The notes under the pieces were generated by a model. The model was not told the origin of the DNA, ran no database searches, and was given only the letters and a program-made list of their open reading frames with translations. This document shows, piece after piece, positions 36,052 to 46,362 of a stretch of DNA of 64,000 nucleotides. This DNA comes from Pseudochrobactrum sp. sp1633 (GTDB lineage: Bacteria; Pseudomonadota; Alphaproteobacteria; Rhizobiales; Rhizobiaceae): contig NZ_JARRAE010000005.1 of NCBI RefSeq assembly GCF_030376605.1, positions 217,252 to 281,251 on the forward strand, written 5' to 3'. The position numbers and the translations under genes were made by a program. Numbering within the stretch: the stretch's first letter is position 1; each line of letters begins with the position of its first letter.

Positions 36052-37413
36052 TTAATTCAAGCTGGGGCCAACCACGAGAATGGCAGGATCAGCTTTGAGC
36101 AGTTTTGCTGCAACGGCCTGCACATCATTGGTCGTAACGGCATTGATGAGATCGGCGCGGCGATCAATATAATCACGCCCCAGATCCTGCTCCTGCAAGC
36201 CAACCAGCGTACGGGCAACAGCAACGGATGAATCCAGATTGTTGATCGCATAGGCACCAATGGCGAAGCTCTTGGCAGAAGCCAGCTCTTCTTCAGTCAC
36301 GCCGGATTTAGCCATACGTGAAACCTCGGCGCGGATAACATCCAGACTTTGTTGTGCACGGTCGGGACGCGTTCCGGTCGAAATATTCAGGCTGTTGGAA
36401 TAATCCTGACTGCTCAGACCTGAAGAGACGGTGTAGGCCAGACCACGCTTTTCACGCACTTCGTTATAAAGACGCGATGTAAAGCCGACGCCGAGAACCT
36501 GATTCATCAAAAAGGCCGAGAAAAAGTCCTTATCGCTGCGTTTAACACCCGGATAAACCAGGCTGATTGACGTCTGCGGCAGATCATAGGTCACGGATGT
36601 GGTGGCACCCAAGGCCAGTTTGGCCATATCAACCGGTTTCAGATCTGCTTTATCTTCCAGATTACCAAACAGATTATCCAGCAGCGGCGCCAGTTCTTTG
36701 GCACTGATTGCACCGACAACACCGATTTTCAGCTTGTCTTTACCGAACAGTTTCTTATGCGACTGCAGCAGATCATCACGGGTGATTGCCTCAAGCGACT
36801 GAACTGTACCCTCTTCACGGCGGGCATAAGGATGCTTGCCATAGAGAACTTCAGCAAATTTCTGTGCGGCAATGGTGTTCGGATCATTCTTGGAGGCGTT
36901 AATACCGGCAACAATCTGTGCACGGATACGATCAATCGCGGCCTGATCAAAGCGCGGTTTCTGAATGGCCAGTGCCAGCATATCAAAAGCAGCCGGACTG
37001 TTTTCTTTCAGCATGCGCATGCCACCGGAAACCGTATCCTGACTAGCCGTGAAGCTCATCTCCGCACCGATATTATCCAGCCGCTCCTGATAGGCATCGG
37101 ACGGCATATCGCCCGCACCTTCATCGAACAGGCCGGTCATCAGATTGGCGAGCCCCTCTTTGCCTTCAGGGTCTTGCACACTGCCGCCCTTGAAAGAAAA
37201 GCGGACGGAAATCAGCGGTACATTGCCGTCTTCCACCAGCCATGCTTTAATACCCTTGGGCGAAGTTACTTCCTGAATTTCCAGCGCAAAGGCTGGCAGC
37301 GTTGTCAGGAGCGTAAACAGGCCAATAGCTGCGGCTTTAAACATGCGTGTACTTTTTGATTTTACAGGACGTGCGTTTTCAAATCCTGCCTCAGAGTGAA
37401 GAAGATGGGACAT
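36052..37413 (-). CDS. M16-family peptidase homologue lacking the zinc motif
   Basis: A 453-residue exported protein. A basic N-terminus is followed by a hydrophobic stretch (AAAIGLFTLLTTLPAFA, about 28-44), a signal peptide. The M16 fold is recognisable (VSPKGIKAWLVEDGNVPLISVRFSFKGGSVQDPEGKEGLANLMTGLFDEGAG), but where active members have HxxEH this one has GLANLMTGLFDEG, so the zinc site is lost. Paired active/inactive M16 subunits are common in proteobacteria. It overlaps the active subunit's stop by one base (TAATG type) and probably forms a heterodimer with it in the periplasm. Confidence 0.88.
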   Translation of the reverse strand: MSHLLHSEAGFENARPVKSKSTRMFKAAAIGLFTLLTTLPAFALEIQEVTSPKGIKAWLVEDGNVPLISVRFSFKGGSVQDPEGKEGLANLMTGLFDEGAGDMPSDAYQERLDNIGAEMSFTASQDTVSGGMRMLKENSPAAFDMLALAIQKPRFDQAAIDRIRAQIVAGINASKNDPNTIAAQKFAEVLYGKHPYARREEGTVQSLEAITRDDLLQSHKKLFGKDKLKIGVVGAISAKELAPLLDNLFGNLEDKADLKPVDMAKLALGATTSVTYDLPQTSISLVYPGVKRSDKDFFSAFLMNQVLGVGFTSRLYNEVREKRGLAYTVSSGLSSQDYSNSLNISTGTRPDRAQQSLDVIRAEVSRMAKSGVTEEELASAKSFAIGAYAINNLDSSVAVARTLVGLQEQDLGRDYIDRRADLINAVTTNDVQAVAAKLLKADPAILVVGPSLN

Positions 37414-39020
37414 TATTTTTTCACCTCTGATTTCTTACCGGATTCCTTGTTCACATCATTCTCAACCGGTGCATCACCGGCAGCGCCGGTTTGCATTTTA
37501 TCTGCAGCTGCAGGTGCAGCCGGTTGTGCCGGTTTTGCAGTCTTTTCCTCAGCAGTTTCCGGCGGCAGCAAATAGCCTGTCACAGCGATTGAAGGCTTCA
37601 GATAACGCTCAGCAACATCTCTGATCTGCTCCGGTTTGACAGCACGGATTTTGTCCGGCCAACCCAGCACATCATCAACATTCTGCCCTACGGCCAGTGA
37701 AGAACCATAAATACGCGCCATACCGGTCTGGCTGTCACGGGCGAAAATCATCGACTTCAAAAAACGATTGCGTGCCTGATTAAGCTCGGTTTCAGTCACG
37801 CCGTCTTTAATCAGCCGCTCAACTTCCGCATTGATTGAAGCCTGCACCTGCTCCAGCGTCGCATCGCCGCGCGGTGCGCCATAGAGCATGAATGTACCGT
37901 CATCCAGCGCATCGCCGCCGTAATAAGCGCCGGCGCTGGAGGCAATGCCCTGCTCAACAATTAGCTTCTGATAGAGGCGGCTGCGCAAACCACCGCCGAG
38001 AATTTCTCCCAGCAAATCAAGGGCTTCGGCGTCGCCTTCACGCCCTTTAGCCTTGGCGTTGACATAGGACGGCACAATCCAAGTTGTATTGTAGGAAGGC
38101 TGATTCACACGCGCATCGTGCAATGTTACCGTACGGGCTGTGTGTTTTTCCGGCTCCTGCGGACGAATGCGCGGGGCAACCTCGAAGCGCTTCGGCAGCT
38201 TGGCGTAGGTCGTGAGTGCAAGATCACGCACCCGCTCCGGCGTCACATCACCGGCAACGACGAGAATGGCATTATTCGGCGTATAGTAACGCTCGTAAAA
38301 ACCAATCGCGTCCTTCAGGCTGAGTTTTTCCATTTCCTGCTGCCAGCCGATGATCGGGCGGCGATAAGGATGATTGTAGAACGATGCGGCACTGACCTCT
38401 TCGCTCAGCATTGCACCCGGATTGCTGTCCACACGCATACGGCGCTCTTCCAGAATAACATCGCGCTCCGGTATGATGACTTCATCGGTCAGAACCAGAT
38501 TGATCATCCGGTCGGACTCATATTTCATCACCATTTCCAGCGCATCCGGTGCGACCTGCTGGTAGTAGGCCGTGTAGTCGGACGAGGTGAAAGCATTTTC
38601 CTGCCCGCCAATGGCTGCAACTTTGGCAGAAAACTCACCGGCCGGAACGTTTTTTGTGCCCTTGAACATCAGATGCTCAAGAAAATGGGCAATACCGGAA
38701 ACACCTTCCTGCTCATCAGCGGCACCAACGCGATACCAAACCATCTGCGTCACAACCGGTGCGCGATGATCAGGGATCACAACAACGTCCATACCATTGG
38801 CAAGCTGAAAACTGCTGACACCCTTCTGCGTTTTAATTTCAGGGATGGCAGCCTGCTGATTATCATTGGCCGGATTGCCTTGAGAAGAAGCAGCCGGTGC
38901 AACCTGCGCTTCAGCAGGTTTAGCAGCTTGCGCAAAAGATGCGCCCACAGTCGCAGAACTGACAATCAGCGCCAGCATGGATGTGCTGACCAGTTGCCGG
39001 CAAAAGGATAGATATGGCAC
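37413..39020 (-). CDS. M16-family zinc metallopeptidase (active subunit)
   Basis: A 535-residue exported zinc peptidase. Residues 1-31 are a signal peptide (ending GASFAQA). The inverted zinc motif HFLEHLMFKG near residue 112 (HxxEH) with a downstream Glu in the AAIGGQENAFTSSDYTAYY region defines an active pitrilysin-type enzyme. A Pro/Ala/Lys-rich tail follows. The start is a GTG at 39020, after AGGAAGGGA. Likely degrades or processes peptides in the periplasm together with the inactive partner downstream. Confidence 0.9.
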   Translation of the reverse strand: MPYLSFCRQLVSTSMLALIVSSATVGASFAQAAKPAEAQVAPAASSQGNPANDNQQAAIPEIKTQKGVSSFQLANGMDVVVIPDHRAPVVTQMVWYRVGAADEQEGVSGIAHFLEHLMFKGTKNVPAGEFSAKVAAIGGQENAFTSSDYTAYYQQVAPDALEMVMKYESDRMINLVLTDEVIIPERDVILEERRMRVDSNPGAMLSEEVSAASFYNHPYRRPIIGWQQEMEKLSLKDAIGFYERYYTPNNAILVVAGDVTPERVRDLALTTYAKLPKRFEVAPRIRPQEPEKHTARTVTLHDARVNQPSYNTTWIVPSYVNAKAKGREGDAEALDLLGEILGGGLRSRLYQKLIVEQGIASSAGAYYGGDALDDGTFMLYGAPRGDATLEQVQASINAEVERLIKDGVTETELNQARNRFLKSMIFARDSQTGMARIYGSSLAVGQNVDDVLGWPDKIRAVKPEQIRDVAERYLKPSIAVTGYLLPPETAEEKTAKPAQPAAPAAADKMQTGAAGDAPVENDVNKESGKKSEVKK

Positions 39021-39160
39021 GAAAAGTGTCCCTTCCTGTTTTGCAAAACAACCTTAATTAAACGAGATTGCGGCAAATTCGCAACCTCCATCAAAAATTA
39101 TGTCATAATGACAATAATTTAATAATCGCAGACCGGTTTTCGGCGCCCTGTCTTTAAACG

Positions 39161-39189
39161 CAAAATGCCCGCTAAAAGCGGGCATTTTG
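39161..39189 (-). terminator. Terminator-like hairpin downstream of rsmD
   Basis: A perfect 13-bp stem (CAAAATGCCCGCT with AGCGGGCATTTTG) and 3-base loop. On the minus strand it follows the rsmD stop at 39206; the T residues are at the end of the stem. Confidence 0.75.
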
Positions 39190-39205
39190 TTTATGAATAA
39201 TAAGA

Positions 39206-39763
39206 TTATTGAGCTAATTCATAAAATCTTATTGTAGTGATCCCGTAATTCCGTTCATCACGCAGAATGAAGCGATCATCCAATGTGATTGCAGCTTCCG
39301 CTATTTCTTCCAGAATCAAAAGCGCATCAGGTTTCAGCCAGCCGCCTTCAAGCGCCGAAACAAAAGCCTGTTCACCCAAACCTTTGCCGTAAGGCGGATC
39401 TGCAAAAACCAGATCAAACTCGCCCATTGTGCCTGACGGTCCCAATTGAGCGGCATTGCGGCGAAACACTTTTGTATGCCCCTGAAGACCGAATGCCTCA
39501 ACATTCTGGCGCAACAATCCGCGCCCCTCTACGGATTCCTCAACGAAAACCGTATAGCGGCAGCCACGCGACAGCGCCTCAAGTCCGAGCGCACCGGTGC
39601 CGGCAAACAAATCCAGCACCCGTGTATTTTCAAGCTTCTCAGGAAAGCTGTGCGAAATAATATTAAACAGGCTTTCTCGTGTCCGGTCACTGGTTGGCCG
39701 GATCGCAGAACTTTCCGGCGTTACCAATGCACGTCCGCGATATTTACCGCTGACAATGCGCAT
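39206..39763 (-). CDS. rsmD: 16S rRNA (guanine-966 N2)-methyltransferase RsmD
   Basis: A 185-residue SAM-dependent methyltransferase acting on G966 of 16S rRNA. It starts MRIVSGKYRGRAL, a family hallmark; the SAM motif VLDLFAGTGALGLEALSRG is near residue 49 and the catalytic DPPY motif is in DLVFADPPYGKG near 120. It overlaps the rluB stop by one base (TAATG type) and is cotranscribed with rluB. Confidence 0.94.
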   Translation of the reverse strand: MRIVSGKYRGRALVTPESSAIRPTSDRTRESLFNIISHSFPEKLENTRVLDLFAGTGALGLEALSRGCRYTVFVEESVEGRGLLRQNVEAFGLQGHTKVFRRNAAQLGPSGTMGEFDLVFADPPYGKGLGEQAFVSALEGGWLKPDALLILEEIAEAAITLDDRFILRDERNYGITTIRFYELAQ

Positions 39764-41787
39764 TAACGCTTATCTCCGCGAGGACCCGATCCGCGCGGGC
39801 CGGATCCACGGGGACCCGACGGGCGATTTCCCGATGGCTTGCCGCTATGCGGCCCCTTGCCAAATGAACGGTCGCCCGATGGTTTGCCACCACGTCCGCC
39901 CTCTGGCTTGCCACGGAAAGGCTTGTCGCCGGACGGGCGGTCACCAAATGGTTTTCTGTCGCCATAAGGCTTCTTGTCATAAGAACGCTCGCCTGAAAAA
40001 CGACGCTCTTCACGCGCCGGACGCTCGCCGCCTTCATTGTCGCGGCGGTTTTCCGAACGGAAGCCTTCACGTTTAAAGCCATCACGGCCTTCTTCATCAC
40101 GGCGGAAGCCCTGACGCTTATAGCCGTCGCGGTTTTCCGGACGCGCCTGATAGCCACGGCCACCGTCTTCACGCGCAGGACGTTCAACACCATCACGGCG
40201 CGAACGGCGGCGGTCTTCACCGGCGACAGGCTTGGTTGTTGAATTATAAGCCTTGGCACCAGGTGCCATCCATACGTTAACGCCGCGCGGACGCTGCGGC
40301 TGCGAACCAAATTTATCCTCACCGCCCTTTTCAGAACGACCACCACGTGGCTTGTCAAAGCCACCGGAGCGCGGTGCTGATGTGCTCAAGCGTGAGAGAC
40401 CATCTTCACGCCAGCTTTTGCCATCGCGATCCCGCTGGAAAGGTTTACGCTCACCATCACGAGGCGCGCTACGGAAGTCGCTGCGTCCCTCACCACGCGG
40501 AGCACCGCGATCTTCACCGCCACGAGGCGCACCACGGAATTCACCACGATTATCTTCGCCGCGCGGAGCACCGCGACTACCTTCACTACGAGGAGCGCCG
40601 CGATCACCTTCACCACGGGGTGCACCACGCGAACCGCCACGGAAGCCGCCTTTGCCGCCACCGCGTCCTTTGCCACCGGCATCACCGCTGCTGGAGATCC
40701 AGTCTGATTTATAACGGGAGCGTCCTTCGCCCTCAGTATCAGTGCTGCGGTCTTCATAGGCATCAAAGCGCTGCATACGATGCGGAAGTTCACCCTGCAC
40801 AGACTCATTAGAGAATTCATTATAAATCGGCGCTTCAAAATCAGCACCGGAATCTTCCACCAGTTTTTCACCAAGCTGCTCACGCAGCGTGCGGCCACGG
40901 ATTTCGCGTACCGCACCTTCTTCCAGATCGCCCAGCTGGAACGGTCCGAAAGACACACGGATCAGACGGGAAACGGCCAGACCAAGCGCGCCGAGAATGT
41001 TCTTCACTTCGCGGTTTTTGCCTTCGCGCAAACCGATATTCAGCCAGACATTCGAGCCCTGTTCGCGCTCAAGGGTGGCTTCAACCGAACCATAGAACAC
41101 GCCGTCAACGGCAATACCATTCTTCAGTTCATCAAGCTGTGCCTGTGTGACTGTACCATGTGCGCGCACGCGATAACGGCGCAGCCAGCCGGTTGCCGGA
41201 AGCTCCAGAACGCGCGACAAACCGCCGTCATTGGTCAGCAGCAACAGACCTTCGGTATTAATATCAAGCCGGCCAACGGACAGAACGCGCGGCAATTCTT
41301 CCGGCAGCGCATCAAATACTGTCGGGCGGCCTTCAGGATCACGGTTCGTTGTTACCAGACCGGCAGGCTTGTGATAGAGCCACAGACGGGTACGCTCGGC
41401 CTGCTGCAAAACTTTATTATCAACAGTGATTTTATCGGTGCGCAGAACATTAACGGCAGGGCTGGTCAGCACTTTGCCATTCACCGCAACGCGACCGGCA
41501 GCGATCATGCTTTCCGCTTCACGACGCGAGGCAATACCAACGCGGGCAAGGCGCTTGGCAATACGTTCACCCTCATCCGCGCCGCTCATGTCAAAACCGC
41601 GTGGTTTGTCGCCACGGGGTTCAAAACCACGAGGCTTGTCACCACGGGATTCAAAACCACGGGGTTTATCGCCTCGGGATTCACCTTCGAAACGGCGCGG
41701 GCGGTCAGAACCTCTGTCATCACGCGGGCGGTCACGCTTTACAAAAGGACGTTTGCCGCGTTCATTATCATGATCGTCACGGGTCAT
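39763..41787 (-). CDS. rluB: 23S rRNA pseudouridine synthase (RluB-like) with very long RG-rich tails
   Basis: A 674-residue protein. The enzymatic core occupies about 72-325: S4 domain (ERIAKRLARVGIASRREAESMIAAGRVAVNG) and RsuA/RluB catalytic domain with GRLDINTEGLLLLTNDGGL, whose Asp is the nucleophile, and GKNREVKNILGALG. It should make pseudouridine 2605 in 23S rRNA. Outside the core are an N-terminal tail with four RGDKPRGFE-type repeats and a 350-residue C-terminal tail of RGAPRGE-, RDG- and GPRGSG-type repeats, together over half of the protein and highly basic and glycine-rich. Such tails are expected to be disordered RNA-binding regions; this one is unusually long. Confidence 0.9.
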   Translation of the reverse strand: MTRDDHDNERGKRPFVKRDRPRDDRGSDRPRRFEGESRGDKPRGFESRGDKPRGFEPRGDKPRGFDMSGADEGERIAKRLARVGIASRREAESMIAAGRVAVNGKVLTSPAVNVLRTDKITVDNKVLQQAERTRLWLYHKPAGLVTTNRDPEGRPTVFDALPEELPRVLSVGRLDINTEGLLLLTNDGGLSRVLELPATGWLRRYRVRAHGTVTQAQLDELKNGIAVDGVFYGSVEATLEREQGSNVWLNIGLREGKNREVKNILGALGLAVSRLIRVSFGPFQLGDLEEGAVREIRGRTLREQLGEKLVEDSGADFEAPIYNEFSNESVQGELPHRMQRFDAYEDRSTDTEGEGRSRYKSDWISSSGDAGGKGRGGGKGGFRGGSRGAPRGEGDRGAPRSEGSRGAPRGEDNRGEFRGAPRGGEDRGAPRGEGRSDFRSAPRDGERKPFQRDRDGKSWREDGLSRLSTSAPRSGGFDKPRGGRSEKGGEDKFGSQPQRPRGVNVWMAPGAKAYNSTTKPVAGEDRRRSRRDGVERPAREDGGRGYQARPENRDGYKRQGFRRDEEGRDGFKREGFRSENRRDNEGGERPAREERRFSGERSYDKKPYGDRKPFGDRPSGDKPFRGKPEGGRGGKPSGDRSFGKGPHSGKPSGNRPSGPRGSGPRGSGPRGDKR

Positions 41788-42016
41788 CAGAATATCAGCC
41801 TTTCACCGGTATGAGGGCCCGGCGTCAAAAATAGAAAATCAGGATGCGGAAAGTTCTGCCTCAAAACCATGCTAAACCATTCCGATCCGGCAAAATTTAG
41901 GATAAAGCTGACAACACTTGCAGCGCAGTTCTTATGCTACACACCTTATTAAAGCTACGCTCTAACAAATCATCTTCGTGCTTGCGAGCAAAATATCTAA
42001 AAGGCTGCCGGACTAA

Positions 42017-42514
42017 ATGCAAAAAAACACAACTGGCAGCAATTTAACCCTGTCAGGACACGAAAAAACAAAAATCTCGCCCATGCAAGCTGCGATGGAA
42101 GAAGCACGCGCTGCCGGTTTGCGCGGAGAAGTGCCGATAGGCGCGGTCATCACCCATAAAAATCAGATTATCGCTCGTGCAGGCAACCGCACAAGAGAAA
42201 TCAACGATCCGACAGCTCATGCTGAAGTTTTGGCAATTCGTATAGCCTGTGACGCCCTGAAAAACGAGCGCCTGAACGATTGCGAACTCTATGTCACCTT
42301 GGAGCCCTGCGCTATGTGCGCGGCAGCCATTTCCTTTGCCCGCATCCGCAGACTTTACTACGCATCCAGTGACCCGAAAGGCGGCGGCATTGAATATGGT
42401 CCGCGCTTTTACAGCCAGCCGACCTGCCACCACGCACCGGAAGTTTACTCCGGTATTGGTGAAACAGAAGCAACCAATCTCTTGAAGGACTTCTTTAAAG
42501 AGAAGCGTAAATAA
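42017..42514 (+). CDS. tadA: tRNA-specific adenosine deaminase TadA
   Basis: A deaminase that converts the wobble adenosine of tRNA-Arg(ACG) to inosine. The zinc site is HAE (in DPTAHAEVLAIR) plus PCAMC (in LEPCAMCAAAISFARI), and the substrate-pocket stretch GAVITHKNQIIARAGNR precedes them. The core begins near the second in-frame ATG at 42083 (MQAAMEEARAAG); the first ATG at 42017 would add 22 non-conserved residues and neither has a strong ribosome site, so the start is uncertain. Divergent from rluB. Confidence 0.92.
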   Translation: MQKNTTGSNLTLSGHEKTKISPMQAAMEEARAAGLRGEVPIGAVITHKNQIIARAGNRTREINDPTAHAEVLAIRIACDALKNERLNDCELYVTLEPCAMCAAAISFARIRRLYYASSDPKGGGIEYGPRFYSQPTCHHAPEVYSGIGETEATNLLKDFFKEKRK

Positions 42515-42515
42515 A

Positions 42516-42546
42516 AACACCGCATTCTGATTAAGAATGCGGTGTT
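42516..42546. terminator. Bidirectional terminator between tadA and the lipoprotein gene
   Basis: Stem AACACCGCATTCT with AGAATGCGGTGTT, loop GATTA, flanked by A-rich sequence before and after so that it works for both convergent genes. Confidence 0.88.
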
Positions 42547-42553
42547 AAAAAAA

Positions 42554-43225
42554 TCAAAGACCGAGTACGTCACGCCAGCTCTTGGAGCCACCGGCCTCAG
42601 CCTTGCGGCGACGTTCTTTTTTTGCCTCATCTTCACCCAGATCACCGGTAGCAGCACTTGCGGCTGGCTGGCGATAGGTAATAGGCGGCTCACTCAGATA
42701 TTTACGCTGTGTGGCTGTACCGCCTGCACGATCAACAGCGGCCTGCTTGGCAGCAGCTGCAATCGCCGGATCAGCAACGGAGTCGCGCGAGGCAAAATCT
42801 TCGCGGCGGCTTGAACCGCTCGGCAGAATCTGGCGGCTCTGTGCCACACCGCTCGGGCCATCAGGCGCAATCGGTGATACGAAATTCGGGTTATCACGAT
42901 TAGCTTCAATTTCAGCACGCAGACGCTTGCGGCGCTGCTCAGGTGATTCCGGCCATGAAGGATCACCCGCACGGGCAACACTTTCCTGTGGCTGCGGCAG
43001 GCTTTCTTTTTGTCCTGCAACAGGCTTCACGAGATCAGGACGCGGCTTGTATTCAATACCGCCACCGTTTTTTTTCGGTCCGAGTGTGGCAATGGATGAC
43101 ATATCATCCAACAATTGCGAGCTGGCTGATTTGCCTGTGCCATAGGTCGGATCGGACACGCAACCGGCAAGACCCAGACTGGCCAGCACTGTTGCGAAAG
43201 CGAAAATGCGTCCTTCAATCTTCAT
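42554..43225 (-). CDS. Putative lipoprotein of unknown function
   Basis: A 223-residue protein. Residues 1-22 form a lipoprotein signal (MKIEGRIFAFATVLASLGLAGC) with lipobox LAGC, so Cys22 should be lipidated; the next residues VSD would allow outer-membrane sorting. The mature part is polar and rich in Arg, Ser, Pro and Ala with RRKRLRAEIEANRDNPNFVSP near residue 105, and probably mostly disordered. It ends with a basic AKKERRRKAEAGGSKSW stretch. I do not recognise a named domain. The ATG at 43225 is preferred over a GTG nine bases upstream because it begins the signal peptide with MK. Confidence 0.75.
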   Translation of the reverse strand: MKIEGRIFAFATVLASLGLAGCVSDPTYGTGKSASSQLLDDMSSIATLGPKKNGGGIEYKPRPDLVKPVAGQKESLPQPQESVARAGDPSWPESPEQRRKRLRAEIEANRDNPNFVSPIAPDGPSGVAQSRQILPSGSSRREDFASRDSVADPAIAAAAKQAAVDRAGGTATQRKYLSEPPITYRQPAASAATGDLGEDEAKKERRRKAEAGGSKSWRDVLGL

Positions 43226-43392
43226 GAGCACCACTTTTATCCGTATTCGGCCAGATTAACCCAACCATCGCTAAATTTAACTTCACACCATTATGGCGTT
43301 ATCGGGTCTTTCCGGCAACTCCAAGGCATAAAGGCAGATTTTTACTGCCGGCAAAAAAATTCAATGCTGTGCCTTAGCACGGCAGAAAATAC

Positions 43393-43433
43393 GCGGCAAT
43401 CACTGATAAGTGTTTGTTAACGGTGATTGCCGC
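43393..43433 (-). terminator. Terminator-like hairpin after ileS
   Basis: An 11-bp inverted repeat (GCGGCAATCAC with GTGATTGCCGC) with a 19-base loop follows the ileS stop on the minus strand, then GTATTTTC. The long loop and weak T run make it a moderate terminator candidate. Confidence 0.5.
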
Positions 43434-43443
43434 AGATTTATGA

Positions 43444-46350
43444 TTACCCCAGACGCCCCAGCGCTTTCAGTTCATGCAATGCAGCGGCATCGCGTGCCGA
43501 TACATCAGGGAACTCAGAATCACTGCCAACATCATTGGTATAGCGCCATGAACGGGCACATTTTGTGCCGGTTGCCTTTTCAGGCACGACAGCAACACCC
43601 TTCACATCACTCAGTTCAAATGCTGTGCCAGTCGCCGGTTGGTCGCTGATTGTCACATCACTGGTGATGCAGATTTCAGCAAAGTCCAGACCTGCAACGG
43701 CCGACAGCAATGACTGATCCGTAATATGCACAACCGGTGCAGCTTCCAGCGACGAGCCGATACGCTTATCCGCACGCTCCAGCTCCAGAGCACCGGTGAC
43801 AACGCGGCGAACATCGCGCACCTTGTCCCATTTGGCAGCCAGAACCGGATTATTCCATTCCGCAGGAATGTTGCGGAACTGCTCCAGATGCACGGATACC
43901 GCATCTTTATAGCGGTCAAGCCATGCTTCTTCCGTTGTAAACGGCAGCATCGGTGCCAGCCATGTCACGATATTATCGAACAGATGGCGCACAGTTTGCA
44001 GAGCAGCCTTGCGGCGCAGGCTCGAAGGCGCATCGCAATAAAGCGCATCTTTGCGGATATCGAAATAGAAAGCCGACAATTCGATATTGGTAAAGTCGAT
44101 CAAAGCACGGGTGATACGTTTGAACTCAAATGCATCATAACCGTTGCGAACAACTTCATCCAACTCGCTCAGGCGATGCAGCATCAGCTTTTCAAGCTCA
44201 GGCAGATCGACATAGGCAACTTCTTCACCTTCATCATGTGCCAATGTACCCAGCATCCAGCGGATGGTGTTACGCAGCTTGCGATAGGCGTCGATATTGG
44301 TCTGAATGATGCTCTTGCCCAGACGCTGATCATCCCAATAATCCGAGGTCATCACCCACAGGCGCAGAATATCCGCGCCGGAATCCTTGATGATTTCCTG
44401 AGGAGTCACGGTATTGCCGAGCGATTTCGACATTTTCTTGCCATGCTCATCCATAGTGAAACCATGTGTGAGCACTGCATTATAAGGCGCACGGCCACGG
44501 GTGCCGCAGCTTTCCAGCAGCGACGAGTGGAACCAGCCGCGATGCTGATCGGAGCCTTCCATATAAAGATCGGCAGGCCATTTCAGATCAGGACGATCTT
44601 CCAGCGTGAATGTATGGGTGGAACCTGAGTCAAACCATACGTCAAGAATGTCAGTGACCTGCACCCAAGACTCACCGGCGCGATTTCCAAGGAAACGCTC
44701 ACGCGCGCCTTCAGCAAACCATGCATCCGCGCCTTCAGCCTCGAATGCTTCAAGAATACGTGCATTCACGGCTTCATCAAGCAGCACAGTGCCGTCTTCA
44801 TCCGCAAACACGCAGATCGGCACGCCCCATGCGCGCTGACGGGAGAGCACCCAATCCGGACGGTTTTCAATCATCGAGCGCAGACGGTTCTGACCGGCAG
44901 CAGGCACGAAACGTGTATCATCAATCGCCTTCAAAGCGCGGGAGCGCAATGTGGTACCATCGCCCAGTTCTTTGTCCATATAGACAAACCATTGCGGCGT
45001 ATTGCGGAAGATGATCGGTTTTTTCGAGCGCCATGAATGCGGATAGGAATGCTTCATCCGGCCGCGTGCAAACAGCAGACCACGGGCGATCAGCTCCTTG
45101 ATAACCGCTTCATTGGCATCGCCCTTTTTGCCGTTATCGTCGATAACGCGCGCTGCGCCACCTTCACGGTCAGGGCCAAAGCCCGGTGCATCGGCAGTGT
45201 AGAAACCGGCATCATCCACAGGGAAAGGAATTGCCGGATTGATACCGCGTGCTTCAAGCTCGCGTGCTGCATCCATCCACGCTTCAAAGTCTTCACGACC
45301 GTGACTCGGAGCGGTGTGGACAAAACCTGTACCGGCATCGTCAGTTACGTGATCACCGGCAACCAGCGGCACAACAAACTCATAGCCGCCGCCAAAGCCT
45401 TTCAGCGGATGGGATGCGGTCATAGCGTGAAGCTGCTCTGCGGAGACAGCGCCAAGACGTTCAAAAGTCAGCTTGGCTTTTTTGAAGCATTCTTCTGCCA
45501 GATTGTCAGCGAAGATCAGCTTCTCACCAGCCTGCGGGCCAAAATCATTTTCCGCACCGGTTACTTTATAAAGGCCATAAGAGACTTTTGGCGAATAGGC
45601 GACAGCGCGGTTACCCGGAATTGTCCAAGGCGTTGTCGTCCAGATCACCACACAGGCACCGGCAAGGTCACCTTCTGATGAGACAGGGAACTTCACCCAG
45701 ATCATATCCGACTCAACATCGTGATATTCTACTTCGGCTTCAGCCAGCGCGGTGCGCTCAACAACCGACCACATCACAGGCTTGGAACCGCGATAGAGCT
45801 GGCCTGAACGGGCGAATTTCAGCAGCTCACCGGCAATGCGGGCCTCTGCATGAAAATTCATTGTTGTGTATGGCCGTTCAAAATCACCGGTGATCGCCAG
45901 ACGCTTGAACTCATCCGACTGAATTTTGATCCAGCCTTCAGCAAATTCGCGGCATTCTTTGCGGAATTCATTGACCGGCACTTCGTCTTTATTCTTGCCT
46001 TGTGCGCGGTATTTTTCTTCGATCTTCCACTCAATCGGCAGGCCGTGACAATCCCAGCCCGGCACATAATTAGAGTTAAACCCACGCATCTGGAACGAGC
46101 GGGTGATCACATCTTTCAGCGTCTTGTTCAGCGCATGACCTATATGGATGTTGCCGTTGGCATATGGAGGGCCGTCATGCAGCACCCAAAGCGGGCGATC
46201 CTTGGCATCTTCACGCAGCTTCTTGTAGAGATTCATCTCTTCCCAGCGGGCAACCAGCAGCGGCTCGCGCTGCGGCAGGCTGGCGCGCATCGGAAAATCG
46301 GTCTGCGGCAGATTGAGCGTTTTGGAATAATCGATTTTTTCAGCAGTCAT
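43444..46350 (-). CDS. ileS: Isoleucyl-tRNA synthetase
   Basis: A class I synthetase of 968 residues charging tRNA-Ile. The HIGH motif is in [16 protein letters not shown] near residue 58 and KMSKS in [14 protein letters not shown] near 640; the large CP1 editing domain lies between (with [11 protein letters not shown] and HTAPSHG). I prefer the ATG at 46350 ([15 protein letters not shown]) since the alternative ATG at 46362 sits directly against a hairpin and has no ribosome site. The C-terminus shows no CxxC zinc ribbon like that of E. coli IleS, consistent with the alphaproteobacterial form. Confidence 0.95.
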   Translation of the reverse strand: MTAEKIDYSKTLNLPQTDFPMRASLPQREPLLVARWEEMNLYKKLREDAKDRPLWVLHDGPPYANGNIHIGHALNKTLKDVITRSFQMRGFNSNYVPGWDCHGLPIEWKIEEKYRAQGKNKDEVPVNEFRKECREFAEGWIKIQSDEFKRLAITGDFERPYTTMNFHAEARIAGELLKFARSGQLYRGSKPVMWSVVERTALAEAEVEYHDVESDMIWVKFPVSSEGDLAGACVVIWTTTPWTIPGNRAVAYSPKVSYGLYKVTGAENDFGPQAGEKLIFADNLAEECFKKAKLTFERLGAVSAEQLHAMTASHPLKGFGGGYEFVVPLVAGDHVTDDAGTGFVHTAPSHGREDFEAWMDAARELEARGINPAIPFPVDDAGFYTADAPGFGPDREGGAARVIDDNGKKGDANEAVIKELIARGLLFARGRMKHSYPHSWRSKKPIIFRNTPQWFVYMDKELGDGTTLRSRALKAIDDTRFVPAAGQNRLRSMIENRPDWVLSRQRAWGVPICVFADEDGTVLLDEAVNARILEAFEAEGADAWFAEGARERFLGNRAGESWVQVTDILDVWFDSGSTHTFTLEDRPDLKWPADLYMEGSDQHRGWFHSSLLESCGTRGRAPYNAVLTHGFTMDEHGKKMSKSLGNTVTPQEIIKDSGADILRLWVMTSDYWDDQRLGKSIIQTNIDAYRKLRNTIRWMLGTLAHDEGEEVAYVDLPELEKLMLHRLSELDEVVRNGYDAFEFKRITRALIDFTNIELSAFYFDIRKDALYCDAPSSLRRKAALQTVRHLFDNIVTWLAPMLPFTTEEAWLDRYKDAVSVHLEQFRNIPAEWNNPVLAAKWDKVRDVRRVVTGALELERADKRIGSSLEAAPVVHITDQSLLSAVAGLDFAEICITSDVTISDQPATGTAFELSDVKGVAVVPEKATGTKCARSWRYTNDVGSDSEFPDVSARDAAALHELKALGRLG

Positions 46351-46362
46351 TATCTTAAGCAT

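Noticed and set aside
38118..39011. Open plus-strand frame of 297 codons
   Set aside because: Antisense to the M16 peptidase, which has a signal peptide and zinc motif.
40253..41787. Regularly spaced short repeats resembling a CRISPR array
   Set aside because: The repeats are codon-based (Arg-Gly-Asp/Pro units) inside rluB, of irregular length and without unique spacers.
40780..41814. Open plus-strand frame of 344 codons
   Set aside because: Antisense to the conserved core of rluB; no domain seen.
43726..44628. Open plus-strand frame of 300 codons
   Set aside because: Antisense to ileS.
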